Below are positions 22,801 through 33,793 of a DNA stretch of 64,000 nt, piece by piece (the stretch's first letter is position 1; every line of letters starts with the position of its first letter). A program made the translations under genes and the position numbers. The notes beneath the pieces were generated by a model that worked only from the letters and a program-made list of their open reading frames with translations, had not been told where the DNA came from and did not search any database. Source of the DNA: Owenia fusiformis (taxonomy: Eukaryota > Annelida > Polychaeta > Sabellida > Oweniidae); contig CAIIXF020000007.1 of assembly GCA_903813345.2 (NCBI GenBank), forward strand, positions 10,731,730 through 10,795,729. Reading direction: 5' to 3'.

Positions 22801-25411
22801 CTTTGCCCAAACCGAAAACATCTACTGTAAATCGTGTTTATGTTTGTTGGATTTTTATCAATGAATATAAACGATGAAAAATGATTTATTTTTTCCAGGC
22901 TGAGATTGGATTTGGCCCACAAGCTTACCACAGGTACCATGTCACTAGATTTCAAAATAAGAGTCGGGACTCTAAAAAAATTATCCACACACATTGCATA
23001 GTTCCAAAGTGCAACAGCCATGGTAACACTGTCGCTATGGGCAAATATGTAACATATGTCCAAATTCCAGAGGGGATGAAACAAAAGTGGCTAGTTACAG
23101 TCTGGGATGGTTTGTTTTTCCTTGGTCTGTTGCAGTTTAAAGTGCCTGATAAACTATAAAATGCGCATGCGTCTAGGTGTTGATAAACTATAAATAGCGA
23201 AAACCCAGGGTTTGTCATCACAAGGTAAGCCAGGACGTGTTGAGCGAACATCTAGTGTTGATATTGAATTTACATGTAGCCAGATAAGTTTCCTTATTGA
23301 AATTACATATAGTTATTAGCAATACTTTGTAGGTGATAATTATAAATAAAATATGAGTATATATGAGAGAAATTGGCCATTTCGAACCTGTTGAAAGTTT
23401 GTGGCTCTCGGCTACACCGGAGAATTTACTTCCATGAGTACAGACACAAATGTGGGGCTCCCAAATAGGTACGCGAGAAGGTGACCTGGCATCAAATGTA
23501 CGACTAAATGCTTCTATCGAGTAGATAAAAGAACGAATACGACAATAAGTTATTGCAAACGACAATTCCGAGCATTCATCTCAATGAAGTATTTTGAAGT
23601 GAAGAAAATATGATTTTTGTTTTGAAACATGGATTCAGATGAACTAACTGTAACTTCATTCTGACAACTAATCAAAACTGAACAAAATTGATTATACGTA
23701 AACAGACGATTTGTGGTGAGGTTTTATATTTCGACACAACAGCCACTTAATACATTCTGTCTTTTTCAGTTTATTGATGGGCCCATCAAATGTGGACCCA
23801 TCCACATCTGAGATGGTCAGTTTTTCACAGTCACATACCGTTTGTTCTTTCATAGAATCCTAAAAAACAGATATAAAGCTTTATATTTCTTCGTTTTCAA
23901 CATCCGTGGAACGATGTTTTGTATGACAGATTTATATCCTAATAGGCCTAATGTTGACTGCCACAATAAATGAATTCCAATTAGATCGATAAAAATTTTA
24001 AATTGCTAAAATAAACATTGAGAAAAGTAAAAGGGATTACAGTAAATCTTGTATGTCAGCATGACTTGTTAGCCAGCTTGCCGGTGAACTAAAGTTGAAC
24101 TTTGAACCCCGCTTTGAACGACAACCTCTAACCTAAATACAACACACTGACACAAGATGTGCAATATTCTCATTCAAAGATATTGGCTAGTATTTGATGC
24201 TGTTTGCTTATGAAAGGTAGTGAAAATACAACAGGAATAGTTGTTTGTTGATGTACACTTCTATCATCAGTAGTCTAGCCTAAGCTTAGACTGGATGGCA
24301 GTTTTGAAAGACTGAAATCTCGGAGAGGAAAATTTCAATCAATCAGGACTTATTTGCATCTGATAGGTGATCTGAATGGATTGTTTTGAAATAAAACAAT
24401 ACAGGTGAGACCCTTGATATTATAAAGAAAAGAAAAGATAAGTATAAAATGCAACTCTCCATTTTGTATAGTCAACAAGATTTATCCCCGTGCGTACCTC
24501 AATGATCACTGTCAAGTGCCAAATTAGATGAGTAAATCATTCAAAAAAGTCCGCGAGTGACGTCACTGCTATAATGATTGACAGGTTGCCCCGCCCATTT
24601 ATCGATTTTTTGCCGACTTTATGGAAAGGTGTTCCTAAAATTCCTATAAGGTCAACTGCCCAATTTATTAAATCCCCTATTCCTAATGCAATATCACTGT
24701 GGAACAAGTTACCTAAACCTCTTTTAGAATATGCCTTAAAATTTTCCCTACGATCATTCAAAAAAGAAAGTAATAAACACTATCTGCCCAAGAGAATAAT
24801 CAGTTCAACGTCCCTGATTAATTTAACAAGGTCTCAAGAAATCACTCTCAACAGAGCTCGTGTTGACTTATTATTGAAAGCAAGACTTTTTGCACACCAA
24901 TTTACTTTTATAGACTCGGCTCATTGTTCTTGCGGCAAACCTGAAACACTAAAACATATGTTTTTCAAGTGTCCTCTATGCCAAATTAATAGGCATGCCC
25001 TGATGGAAGAGGTCAACAATAATTTTTATAATAAGATCAGCCAACTAACAAACATGGATGATAAACTTAATTTTCTCTTATATGGTGACAAGACATTATC
25101 CTTAGCAGAACTAAGTAGACTTCTTATCATCGTCAGCAATTGTCTCCATGACAACAAGACATAGCAAAGAGGTCTCATCTAAGCCCTGGAGAACTCATAA
25201 TATATTTATCTTGTTTTTTACACATCTACTTGGCACAAACCCCTCTGGTCCCTGGGATACCCTTCGATGCACAGTCGTCCTCAAACAGCTAAATACTATA
25301 CTTAATTTTTTACATGTAAGTGATGGCCAACCTATAATGCCAATATGGCGATTGGTGGCCGAAAATGTATTGACTTTACTTCAATAAAGTTTATACTATA
25401 AAAAAAAAAAA
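19828..25411 (+). mobile_element. CR1/L2-type LINE retrotransposon, interrupted
   Basis: An exact 11-bp target-site duplication ATCTTCAAGGT flanks it (19817-19827 and 25412-25422), with AATAAAG and a short poly(A) at its 3' end, so the 5' end looks complete. The first frame (19879-20787) has a hydrophobic multi-span N-terminus, then GDIHTNPGP (20296-20319 for DIHTNPGP), then the start of an AP-endonuclease domain (FSNINSIGSDNGARFDIL). The second frame (20657-22147) is reverse transcriptase, entered in a different frame near 20740: DPNKACGPDEI, the YADD active site at 21458-21469, and a maturase-like tail. The rest of the endonuclease is missing at the frame change, so about a kilobase appears deleted. 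The C-terminus resumes at 24640-25164 (IPNAISLWNKLP, Cys/His-containing CSCGKPETLKHMFFKC) after a DNA transposon insertion. It is not able to move by itself. Confidence 0.92.
22134..24632 (+). mobile_element. DNA transposon with a THAP-like exon, inserted in the LINE (P-element-like?)
   Basis: The LINE reading frame stops here and resumes 2.5 kb later. Both ends carry the same inverted sequences: ACACCTTTCCATAAAGTC at 22134-22151 with its inverse ending at 24632, and AGCAGTGACGTCACTCGCGG at 22184-22203 with its inverse near 24551-24570. The inner repeat contains the palindrome TGACGTCA. A first exon could end at ATG|GTAAGT (22312-22314) and join in phase 0 to an exon from 22901. That joint reads MAEIGFGPQAYHRY... 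and then HCIVPKCNSHGNTVAMGKY, VTYVQIPEGMKQKWLVTVW. C-x4-C followed by an IP/VP..K.KW segment resembles the first half of a THAP zinc finger, as at the N-terminus of P-element transposases. I find no RNase-H core and no exact 8-bp target duplication, so the P-like label is tentative and the copy is probably incomplete. Confidence 0.7.
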
Positions 25412-25512
25412 ATCTTCAAGGTTGAAATGATGGTTACATGATATGCAATGAAACCATTGAATTTCGGAAAAAATGGTTGTTTTTTATAAGGGAATGGCCA
25501 TTGACCCTTGTA

Positions 25513-26189
25513 GGGATGACACTTCATATTTATTAATCTACTCACTTTATATTAAATTTGAAATATTATTTTAAGTAAATTTTGTTTCTCATCCTTCAAC
25601 AGAGACCTACATGTACACAGGAAAAAATATGGCACTGTTCCTTCCATTTACTTACTTGTCAGCATAAAATCTTGTAACTTTTCTAAATCTGAACCAAGTA
25701 AAGCTCTATTTCATTATGGGCTTTCAAGAGTCACAACACTTTAGAGTATCAAGCCTTCTAGATTAAAGAAAAAGTTGACCCATATGGAAGGGCAATCTTT
25801 TAACAATAAAGATGACACTTACAGTGCAATCATTCTATTTATATGAAAAAGAGAAATATAATCTATGAACAATGCCACTGCCATCTTGATGTTGGCTGTC
25901 CTTTAACCTATGATATCTTTAGATCTACATACCCTAAATTTGAAGTTCAAGAGACAGAAACATGTAATGATGCAAGAAAACTCTAAAATCATGAAAATAC
26001 AAGAAAAGATTGGATCTTGGATTTTTGGAAATGTATGATAATAATGATTGTAATGAATGTTATGATGATTAAGTATGAATGCAAATGAGACAAGAGGCTT
26101 GTGTCAAAGTGAATCACTGATTTGATTTGAACAGTCAGTTTGAAATATTTTGATAAAATAGTTTGATATGTTGCATTTACATTTTGCAG
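25513..26189. other. Upstream region or first intron of the CCDC14 gene
   Basis: AT-rich, with no repeat or exon I can support. The first coding exon of the gene downstream, with its ATG, must lie here or further upstream. Confidence 0.5.
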
Positions 26190-29100
26190 TCACTGATATC
26201 TGGGGGACAAAGTGATATTACAAAGAAATTAAAGTCATCTGCAGTCCCAGGCAACAGGTAAGCATAGCTTTATCTCACACTTTAAAATTATGCAAATTTA
26301 CTCTGATTACTGCATTTTACATTTAGGAATTAGGTTTGATCATTTACATTCCTCTGAAACAATATCATGTCACACAAAATGAGTTTATAGAATATTCTAT
26401 ATGCTAAGAAATACATAATTTATTATTCATGATAATTACATTTTGGATCATGAAAGCTTGCTTAGAGGTTTCCCTAATGGACTTTCTCATGCAATAAACA
26501 TGTAAAGGTCTAAACCAGAATTTTAAATAGTACAGCAGTAATATTGTACAATATAATCTGGCTTCTTTAGCATAATGTTCTGTTCAAACTTCATGGTCAA
26601 TTTATTTGTGGCTGGTGGTCGAGGGGAAATATCAGTGGGATAATTCATAATAAATCAATGTAATTCCAGAGTGTCAACTTTGAACAAGAGGACAACAAAG
26701 AAAGCACATGTGCCTGTAAAACCAGGGAAGAAAGTTATAAATCCTAACAAGAATTTAGATGGATGTGCCAAACTGCTTTCCAATATGCTAGATAAAGATG
26801 GAGGTACAGTACTGCTTTGGTCATTATTCAAAGTTTGCCTATCACAGTTTTGTAGTATATCTTCTCATAAAGAGTTCCACAAAGCAACATGCTGACATCT
26901 TTTCGTTCAATTTATTCCATATAATTTGTTGAACACTGTAACAATATTGTGCTATTTCCTATTTGATTGTTCATTTTGAAATGTTCCCAGGTCTAACTAT
27001 TGATCCTATTGTACTGAACGAAAATAAACAAGACTGCATTGTGGGTAATATCTAATATGGCTGTCCATGTCTTATTGAATACTGAGCACAACTTTACAAC
27101 CACACACATAATCTTGTTTGTAGGTGGTGCACAGAAGAGCAGATTTGATGTAAGTTCCCGCCCAATGCAGCCATATAGAGCCGCACCCCAGAAAACTGAT
27201 CCACAGAAGACTGCTTTTAATCAGCGTTTGGTGTCTTCTACCCCAGAACCCTGGGAAATGTAAGAATTTCATCTAGAATTTAACTTCAATGCTGGTCACA
27301 TGACATTGCCTGCAATTGATGCATCTTGGTGAAGGAGAAAATATTTTGAATTTCAATATTCCGACCATCTATTGAATGTTGAGCTACGTTTTTTATTCCA
27401 GTTCACCTTTGTCACAAATACAGAAGTTAGAGCAGCAGTATTATGCCCTACAGCAGGACAAACATGCCCTCCCAACACAAGTCGAGGGTATGTTTTCCAT
27501 CTATAGTGACTCGGATGGCACAGGACAATTTCAGAAAACCCAGGATAAATCTCAACACGAGAGATCTTTCCCTAGGCCTTTATCTGCTATGTTGGTGTCT
27601 CATGACAATCAAAATATTCAAAACCCAATCCCTGAATCATTATCCAAATTTGCTGCACCTAGGTCTATATTGAAGCCAGAAATGACTGCAGGACGTCAAC
27701 CTATCGGCCCTAGTAACCCTGACTCAAGCTTTAATGTCAGTAGTATAGAATACGCTTCTTTACCAAATAAAACAAAAACTGAAAATCCTCGGATTTGGAC
27801 ACAAACTGAAAGATCCATATTAGATCACTTAGCTACCTCAACTGAAATTCCCAGGGACAATTCCCGAAATAATTCTTCTGCTCATGAACCAACTTTGGTA
27901 TACAGAGGTCGTACATATGGTACTGATAGTAATCAAAATTATGAAGAAAATCAACAGTTGCTATCACATACCAGCCCTAGAAGGGAAAGAGCTAAAGAAA
28001 GAGAGGAATATAGTGAATCATTACATTTATACAGCATGCCCGCGTCACTTAATGAATCTAGGAAATCTAATAGTCCACAAAGGAATCATAGTCCTAGAAG
28101 GCCAAAATCTCCTGAACACTTCAGTCCTGAAAGAAGTCAACGAGTTAATTCAAGAAAATCAGAAGGACAAGTTGATGTAGAAACAGAGGAGGTTATTCCT
28201 TACCCATCATCCTCAGCTGTTGCTGTAACAAAGACTGCCAAACACCTTATAAAGGAACTGAAAGCATTAGCAAATATTAACAGTAGGTGCAACTATTGTA
28301 CTGTTTCTAACTACAAATAATTCAAATAAAAAATTGTTGCCAAATAACCTTAAAAGTAGAATTGTCTTGAAACAAATTCTGTTGACCTTTTAGAATGTAT
28401 AAGAATGACATGAAATGTTTTCCCTTTAAACACTTAATTTATGTATTGCAGATGACTTAGAGGTAAATCGACTTACAAATGAGCTGGACAGAGCCATTAC
28501 ACAGCTGACCTCACATAGTCATCAGATTGAACTAGATCTAGCCCTACAGCCTCTCAGGAGTGAGAATGCAACCCTTAGAAGGTAAATGATAAATTCAGGG
28601 TATAGAGTTATGAGCTTAATAAATAACCAATGTTTTTTCAAATATATAGTTTTCCTTCTGCAAAAAGTTTACTTCTTTTTAATTTTTGCCGAGAACTGTA
28701 GATATGTAGTATAATATCATTAAACCTGGAAATTATTAGTTTAGAATAAGTCTTTTCTATTATCGTTAATACACATGGATTTTTAAAGGAAACAGCTTTC
28801 AATTTGAATAATTTGATAAAGATTGTTATATCATCAATTTCATTTTTGAGGTGGAATTGAAAATTTTACTTAATGGTTAAACAGCTTTCAATTTGAATAA
28901 TTTGATAAAGATTATTATCTCATCAATTTCATTTTTGAGGTCAAATCTAAACTGTTGTGTTGTGTAATTATTATGTCACCACCAAGAAGTGGTGACATAT
29001 TGTTATGGTTTAGACTGACTTTCTTTTCAAAATCATCTACAGAGTTCTCAGAAATTCAAATTTGACTTATTATATTGTGAGCAACTAGGTGGTGACATTC

Positions 29101-32100
29101 TGTCATGTTAATGCCTTGTTATATTTTGTGGCAATATCAAAATATTAACCCAAGAGCATGTAGTATAGTTAAATGTGTTTCAAATTGTCTGACATATTTC
29201 ACGGCATAGTTATATAACTTTGTAACCTATATACAATGTAATCTGTTCTCTTGTCTGCCATTCAGAAAGGTGAGACTACTCAATCAACAAGTGAAGGAGC
29301 AGCAACTGATATTAGAGAGCAAACAGCAAGATGTTGAGATAGACAATGAGTTTCAATGTGGGTACTTCATGTAGTAATACCTTAATTAAACATCAAAAGT
29401 ACTTGATTAAGGCTGTATTTAATTCATAATTACTTGCAGTAAATGCATTTTTGTATGGAATTTCTTAAAAATAGTTCATCTATTACATAATACAAAGTCA
29501 ATATTCGATATGAAATACAAGGTGAAAATATAAGCCAATCTGGCCATGTTCAAACCACCTTGTAGCAACTTTTGATAATTACATTAATTATAATGAAGCT
29601 TTTGGATTACATTCTCGTTGCTATTCTAAATGAACTCTAGCGTCAAGTCTCCAATCCACTCACAATATTTCCCCAGCCAAAATTCTGCTTGGCCAAGAAA
29701 GGGGTACAAGTGTCACTAAAATATTCTAGAATGATGTCAGTGTTTGTCAATGATGTCAATGTTTGTAGTGGTCCACCTGCAGCTGACGAATTCACAGTTA
29801 AAGAAGGAATTAGACTTTGAGAAGGAGGCGAGGCAAGCAATGAACAAAGACATGACAGCATCAATTGAGAAACTGACCAAAGAACGGCAGGAAATGCTGG
29901 AAGTGCTTCACCAAAAGGTATGTTTTCCAAAAGTAATGCCTGCTCAAGTGACTCTGTGACAGCATCCCATATCTGTTACATGAAGTCCAGGGTTGGGTTC
30001 AACTCCATTCAGATAAAAATGGTGGAATGGATGAAGAAAGAAAGTGCTGAGTGGTCCACACTTGCTACAATAAACAATAATGTAATGAACATGTAATGTG
30101 ATACAATAAGGGCAATCATAATGGCTTATCTTAACTCTAAATCCATATTACCATGTCATGATTTACCGAATCCTCATATGGGATATTGAAAATATTCTTA
30201 TTATTGAGACTAGTTTGTTTGGGGAACATGGCAGTCATTGCCAAGAGAAGGTTTCAACAAGAATTTCCCAAAATTGTGTCTGAAATTAATAGAATGCATC
30301 TTGTTTAGAATGTAGACCAGCACAAAGTGACTGATGAGAGATCTAAGGCAGAGTTGCACATGCAGGGAGAAGTAGATGTATGTAAGCAACAGTTACAACA
30401 ACTAAAACTCCAAGCAGAGCACTTCCAACAGGAGAGCCATATGGCAGCATCAGCACTGCAGCAGAAAGATGCAGAGATCAACAGATTGCAGAATTTAGTC
30501 TGGTAAATACAGTAAAACCTGTAAAGTGGAACACCGCCAAAAGTGGAAACTCTATATGTGGAACACATTTCCAAATTTTGATTCCCAGTTAACTATAGTG
30601 ATATGAGTCTCTGTAAGTGGAACATCTCCCAAGTAGAACACTATTTTTGAGTACCAAGGGTGTTCTCGTCACACATGTTTTAATGTTTATGTTTTTCACA
30701 AACCTTGTACATTTATCTGTAAATCATAGCTGGAGATTTTTACTCATACTGGCTCACAGTTTGGCAATTAATCGTTTAAGTTAACATTGCTGAAATGTAA
30801 TGAAGCTGTATTTCTTGTCATTTTATTTTTATATTGCTGTGTTGTAGTAGATATGTATTATATTTTAGTGGTCTCCAGTCTAGTATGTCAGGACTTGTAA
30901 GGGACTTGGAGGGAACAGCCTGGACTGAACCACTATCTTTACAGAGAATGAACCAACTGTTAACAACAAATGCAGTCCCTAACAGGTATTAAGTTAAAGT
31001 TACATTAATAGCATATTAAATCTAGTAAAATGTCATGAGGAAATTCACTATATATAATGTATATACATTGTATGTATAAAAGTAAACAATGTTAGCTCTT
31101 CATTTTTGTTGCACTTTGAGAATGTGCGATATTGTTGTCTTGTGCTGCTGGTCGAGCTAGCAGATTCAAGACCGAATTAGTACCAATAGCTGATTAGGTT
31201 TTATTATCACTTTGTGTCTTATTTACAATTGCAATCTATATAGAGATGGTTCCACTAAATGTTCAATCGGATTTCCATAATTTCCTCCCTACACCTTTCT
31301 CCTATTACAGAGAATATTTGGAGAATAAAAAGAAAAGCATTTTTTACATACTTCACGAGTCATTGTACCAAAAAATGATTTAACTTGTGTCAATACAATC
31401 CTTTTCAGAACCGTGAGAGCAACTCGCAGCGCAGAAGATAACCGACCAATATTTGGGACTAGACAAGCCACAGTTCCTCAAACAAGGCCTCCCATTCAAG
31501 CCACGCCTCTTACCTCTACAATGAACCTACCTCAGTCCTCTGGCAAGACAGTCAGATTTCAAACATATGCTACAAATAATATGGCACACAGTACAGGCAG
31601 AGTAAACTCTACCAATCCTAGATCACATAACTCACAATTGCATGAGGCGTTAGACCTAATTGATATGGACAAGGAAAACTTAGTTGAGTCAAGAAATGTA
31701 CTGCAGAGACCTAAGAGTAGTAGTCCTTTGAAAGCACCAGATGAAACTTTGAAAAATGAGAGCCAGTTAAATCGCTATAGTATCACAGATTATTTTAGAA
31801 AATATCCAGCTAATATGAATACAAAGGGAGCAATGATTGGTGAGTCTTATCTACATGGTGTGTCAGGCTCTAGTATGCCTGGCCCAAGTGGTGCTATAGA
31901 GCCTGGTATGAATAGTCTAAATGCTACACCATGGATTAGTATGTCCAGTCATGGTACAAGAGGCGCAGGTCAAATTAACACATTTGGGAAAGGACTCTGT
32001 GATGTCTCAATGAGTACAATTAATAGTGAGACCTCCGTTGTGTCTGAAAGTACCATCTCAAGTGTTATATCAGTGGATGATAGGATGTTTAGAGATGGAC

Positions 32101-32174
32101 TTAAACAATTAGATGATAACATCGCAAGACTTCAACATACCCTCAAACAAAAAAGTTTCTCAAAATCTAATTGA
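26190..32174 (+). CDS. CCDC14: Coiled-coil centriolar-satellite protein CCDC14
   Basis: CCDC14 is a centriolar-satellite/centrosome protein in vertebrates. Ten exons are visible: 26190-26257, 26670-26803, 27124-27259, 27402-28282, 28452-28581, 29266-29357, 29769-29917, 30309-30502, 30869-30985 and 31409-32174. All phases match, giving 889 codons including TGA. The following segments align by eye with the human protein as I remember it: NLDGCAKLLSNMLDKDG (human GLDGCASLLRDIL), FSIYSDSDG (YSIHSDSES), KHLIKELKALA (KYLLGELKALV), LALQPLRSENATLRRKVRLL (LAMQPLRSENAQLRRQLRIL), LQQKDAEINRLQ (LRQRDAEVTRLR), and the C-terminal FRDGLKQLDDNIARLQ (FRNGLAALDANIARLQ). Exons 5-9 are coiled coil; exons 4 and 10 are Ser/Pro-rich and probably disordered. 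The N-terminal Met exon is not identified; only a few residues should be missing against about 950 in human. Introns carry MITEs at 28971 and 30506. Confidence 0.95.
28791..28945 (+). repeat. Local direct duplication in a CCDC14 intron
   Basis: AACAGCTTTCAATTTGAATA and the following ~45 bp occur at 28791-28853 and again at 28883-28945, almost identical, separated by about 30 bp. It looks like a recent local duplication. Confidence 0.9.
28971..29117. mobile_element. Short MITE (TATGTCACCACC family), copy 2
   Basis: It starts TTATGTCACCACCAAGAAGT and ends GGTGGTGACATTCTGTCATG plus TTAATGCC, like the copy at 7461-7606. It lies in the CCDC14 intron between exons 5 and 6 of this window. Confidence 0.75.
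30506..30690 (+). mobile_element. pogo/Tigger-like transposon end fragment
   Basis: TACAGTAAAACCTGTAAAGT followed by GGAACAC is close to a pogo/Tigger terminal repeat. Related sequence occurs at 63223. Further GTGGAACA and GTAGAACAC words follow within 150 bp. The other end is not seen. Confidence 0.6.
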
Positions 32175-32311
32175 ATATGTTATCTGGTTTAGAAGTTGAT
32201 TTTACAGATTTTATAATTAGAGCTATACTTTACTGAATGAAAATCTGCTTGTAATAACCTTTTTCTCAAAGGGGCTAAGTCTCTAACTCTGACGTCATAT
32301 ACCACTTTAAA

Positions 32312-33138
32312 GGCCCCATATAAAGTTTAAACCACTTTGGCTTATATTGTAGTCTTAACCAATGTTATCAAAGTGTGATATGTGAAACTTTTTTTTTAAA
32401 TTTCAAAAAGTGGTTTTTGATAGACTTTTTGTTCCAAAATTTGTGAATTTATTTAAAACCAACTTTTAGAGGTCACTCATATCTTCTAATTAGCCACAAT
32501 TCATACCAATGCATAGCATTCATCCTCCCGTGTTTTTTGCCAAAAAAATTAAGAAAATGGGTTCATAAATAAGCAAGAAATGAACTTATCAGTGTATGAA
32601 AATGGTTCTGAGAAAAATGCATTTCAAAATTTTAGTTCTCATAGAAACCAATGGTACAATGATATCTAAAACATAATTTATTCTTCCTTTTAACCTGGTT
32701 AGACAATCTACATTGGTTTTTTATGAAAGTCTAACATATTTAGAAAAGATTGACATCGAAAATAAAAATTCAATTTTTTTCAAAAAGTTTTTGGTACCTT
32801 AGTGACATCACTAATGTTTCAAAATATTTTTGATATGCTAAAACATTGAAGTGGCCCATTAAATATGGCATTTCATTATTGAAATAGTGTGTCCTTTGTT
32901 CAACCTTTGCATTGGTGTTAAAAAGATAATCTTTTTTGAAATGCATTAAGAAATATTTGATGATTAAGAAATTTCAACTTTTTTTGAAAAATGGCGGGAA
33001 ATTTGAATATTTGAGAAATGAAATGCTCACAACTTTTTTTCAAAAATTTTTTTTGTTCACAAATCTCTAAAATCACTTTTTAAGTCCTGACAAATAGTAA
33101 ATGAATGATAAAAAAATATTTTCAAACTTTGGACGGAG
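32312..33138 (+). mobile_element. 827-bp non-autonomous DNA transposon with 8-bp duplication
   Basis: ACTTTAAA is present on both sides (32304-32311 and 33139-33146). The ends are weak inverted repeats (GGCCCCATATAAAGTTTAAA against CTCCGTCCAAAGTTTGAAAA). A truncated inverse copy is at 9815-10179. The 8-bp duplication suggests hAT or a related superfamily. It lies downstream of the CCDC14 stop, possibly inside the 3' UTR. Confidence 0.7.
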
Positions 33139-33412
33139 ACTTTAAATAAATCTGAATAATTGAGAATGATTTGAACAATCAAAATATTTTGATACAAAGC
33201 TTATTTTCTGTAAATAAAAAAACTTGACAGGTGCAAATTATCAGAGGTGGATAGACGTTTTCAATAGTAGATTTGCTCAATTAGTACCTAAACAATTTCA
33301 TACAAGTGCTAGATTATTTTAGATTTAGCCATTGAGCCCCTTTCATAATTGGATTTCTTTGTCATACACTGTAGGTCCATATTTCTGAACTGCTTTTTGT
33401 TAATATATTAGT

Positions 33413-33653
33413 TTATCCTACACTTAGTGTGCTAAATGTATAATAACATCAAAAAATAAATTTGATATTTATTGGCAAAATGAATAACCGGAGGATATCG
33501 TGATGATATACTCCAGGCGGAGGACGATATACTCCGGAAAACCCAATATGCGGTTGATTTCCCGCCAAATTGACTCTATTTGGCATGAAATTCATTTTGC
33601 AATGATATTATACATGTACATTTAGTACACTCCTTGTAAATGTAGGATAATAA
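33413..33653. mobile_element. Short MITE, 240 bp
   Basis: TTATCCTACACTTAGTGTGC at 33413 pairs with TACACTCCTTGTAAATGTAG and GATAA ending at 33653, and AAATGTATAATA at 33434 with TATTATACAT and TACATTTAG at 33606-33624. The interior holds ATACTCC words. No coding sequence. Confidence 0.65.
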
Positions 33654-33656
33654 GAA

Positions 33657-33793
33657 CATCCTATGTTTTTTTCAGAATATCATTTTAATCTACTTGGTGA
33701 TATTGATATATGCACTCGTTCGCTTTGCTCTCTTGTGCAGATATCAATATCACCTCGTAGATAAAAATGATATTCCTCAAAATCATAGGATAT
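33657..33793. repeat. Hairpin-forming palindrome
   Basis: CATCCTATG and GAATATCATTTTAATCTAC at 33657-33694 pair with the inverse at 33756-33793; inside, GTGATATTGATATATGCAC pairs with GTGCAGATATCAATATCAC around a 21-bp loop. It abuts the MITE at 33413-33653. Confidence 0.75.

Larger units (their letters stand above)
17350..25510. repeat. Foldback-like element rich in AACCATT/AATGGTT, split by a LINE
   Basis: 17355-17580 is full of AACCATT-type words (for example GCGTAACCATTGCTGCAACC); 19610-19810 carries the inverse words (GGTTGCGTAACCATTGCAGC), and these continue beyond the LINE at 25423-25510. The centre holds three ~22-bp copies of CAATGGTTATAATTAGCATT at 18434-18495 and a weak ~84-bp triplication at 17670-17890. 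The word symmetry suggests a foldback transposon or inverted satellite, but boundaries are vague. The LINE insertion in its right arm is younger. Confidence 0.6.
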
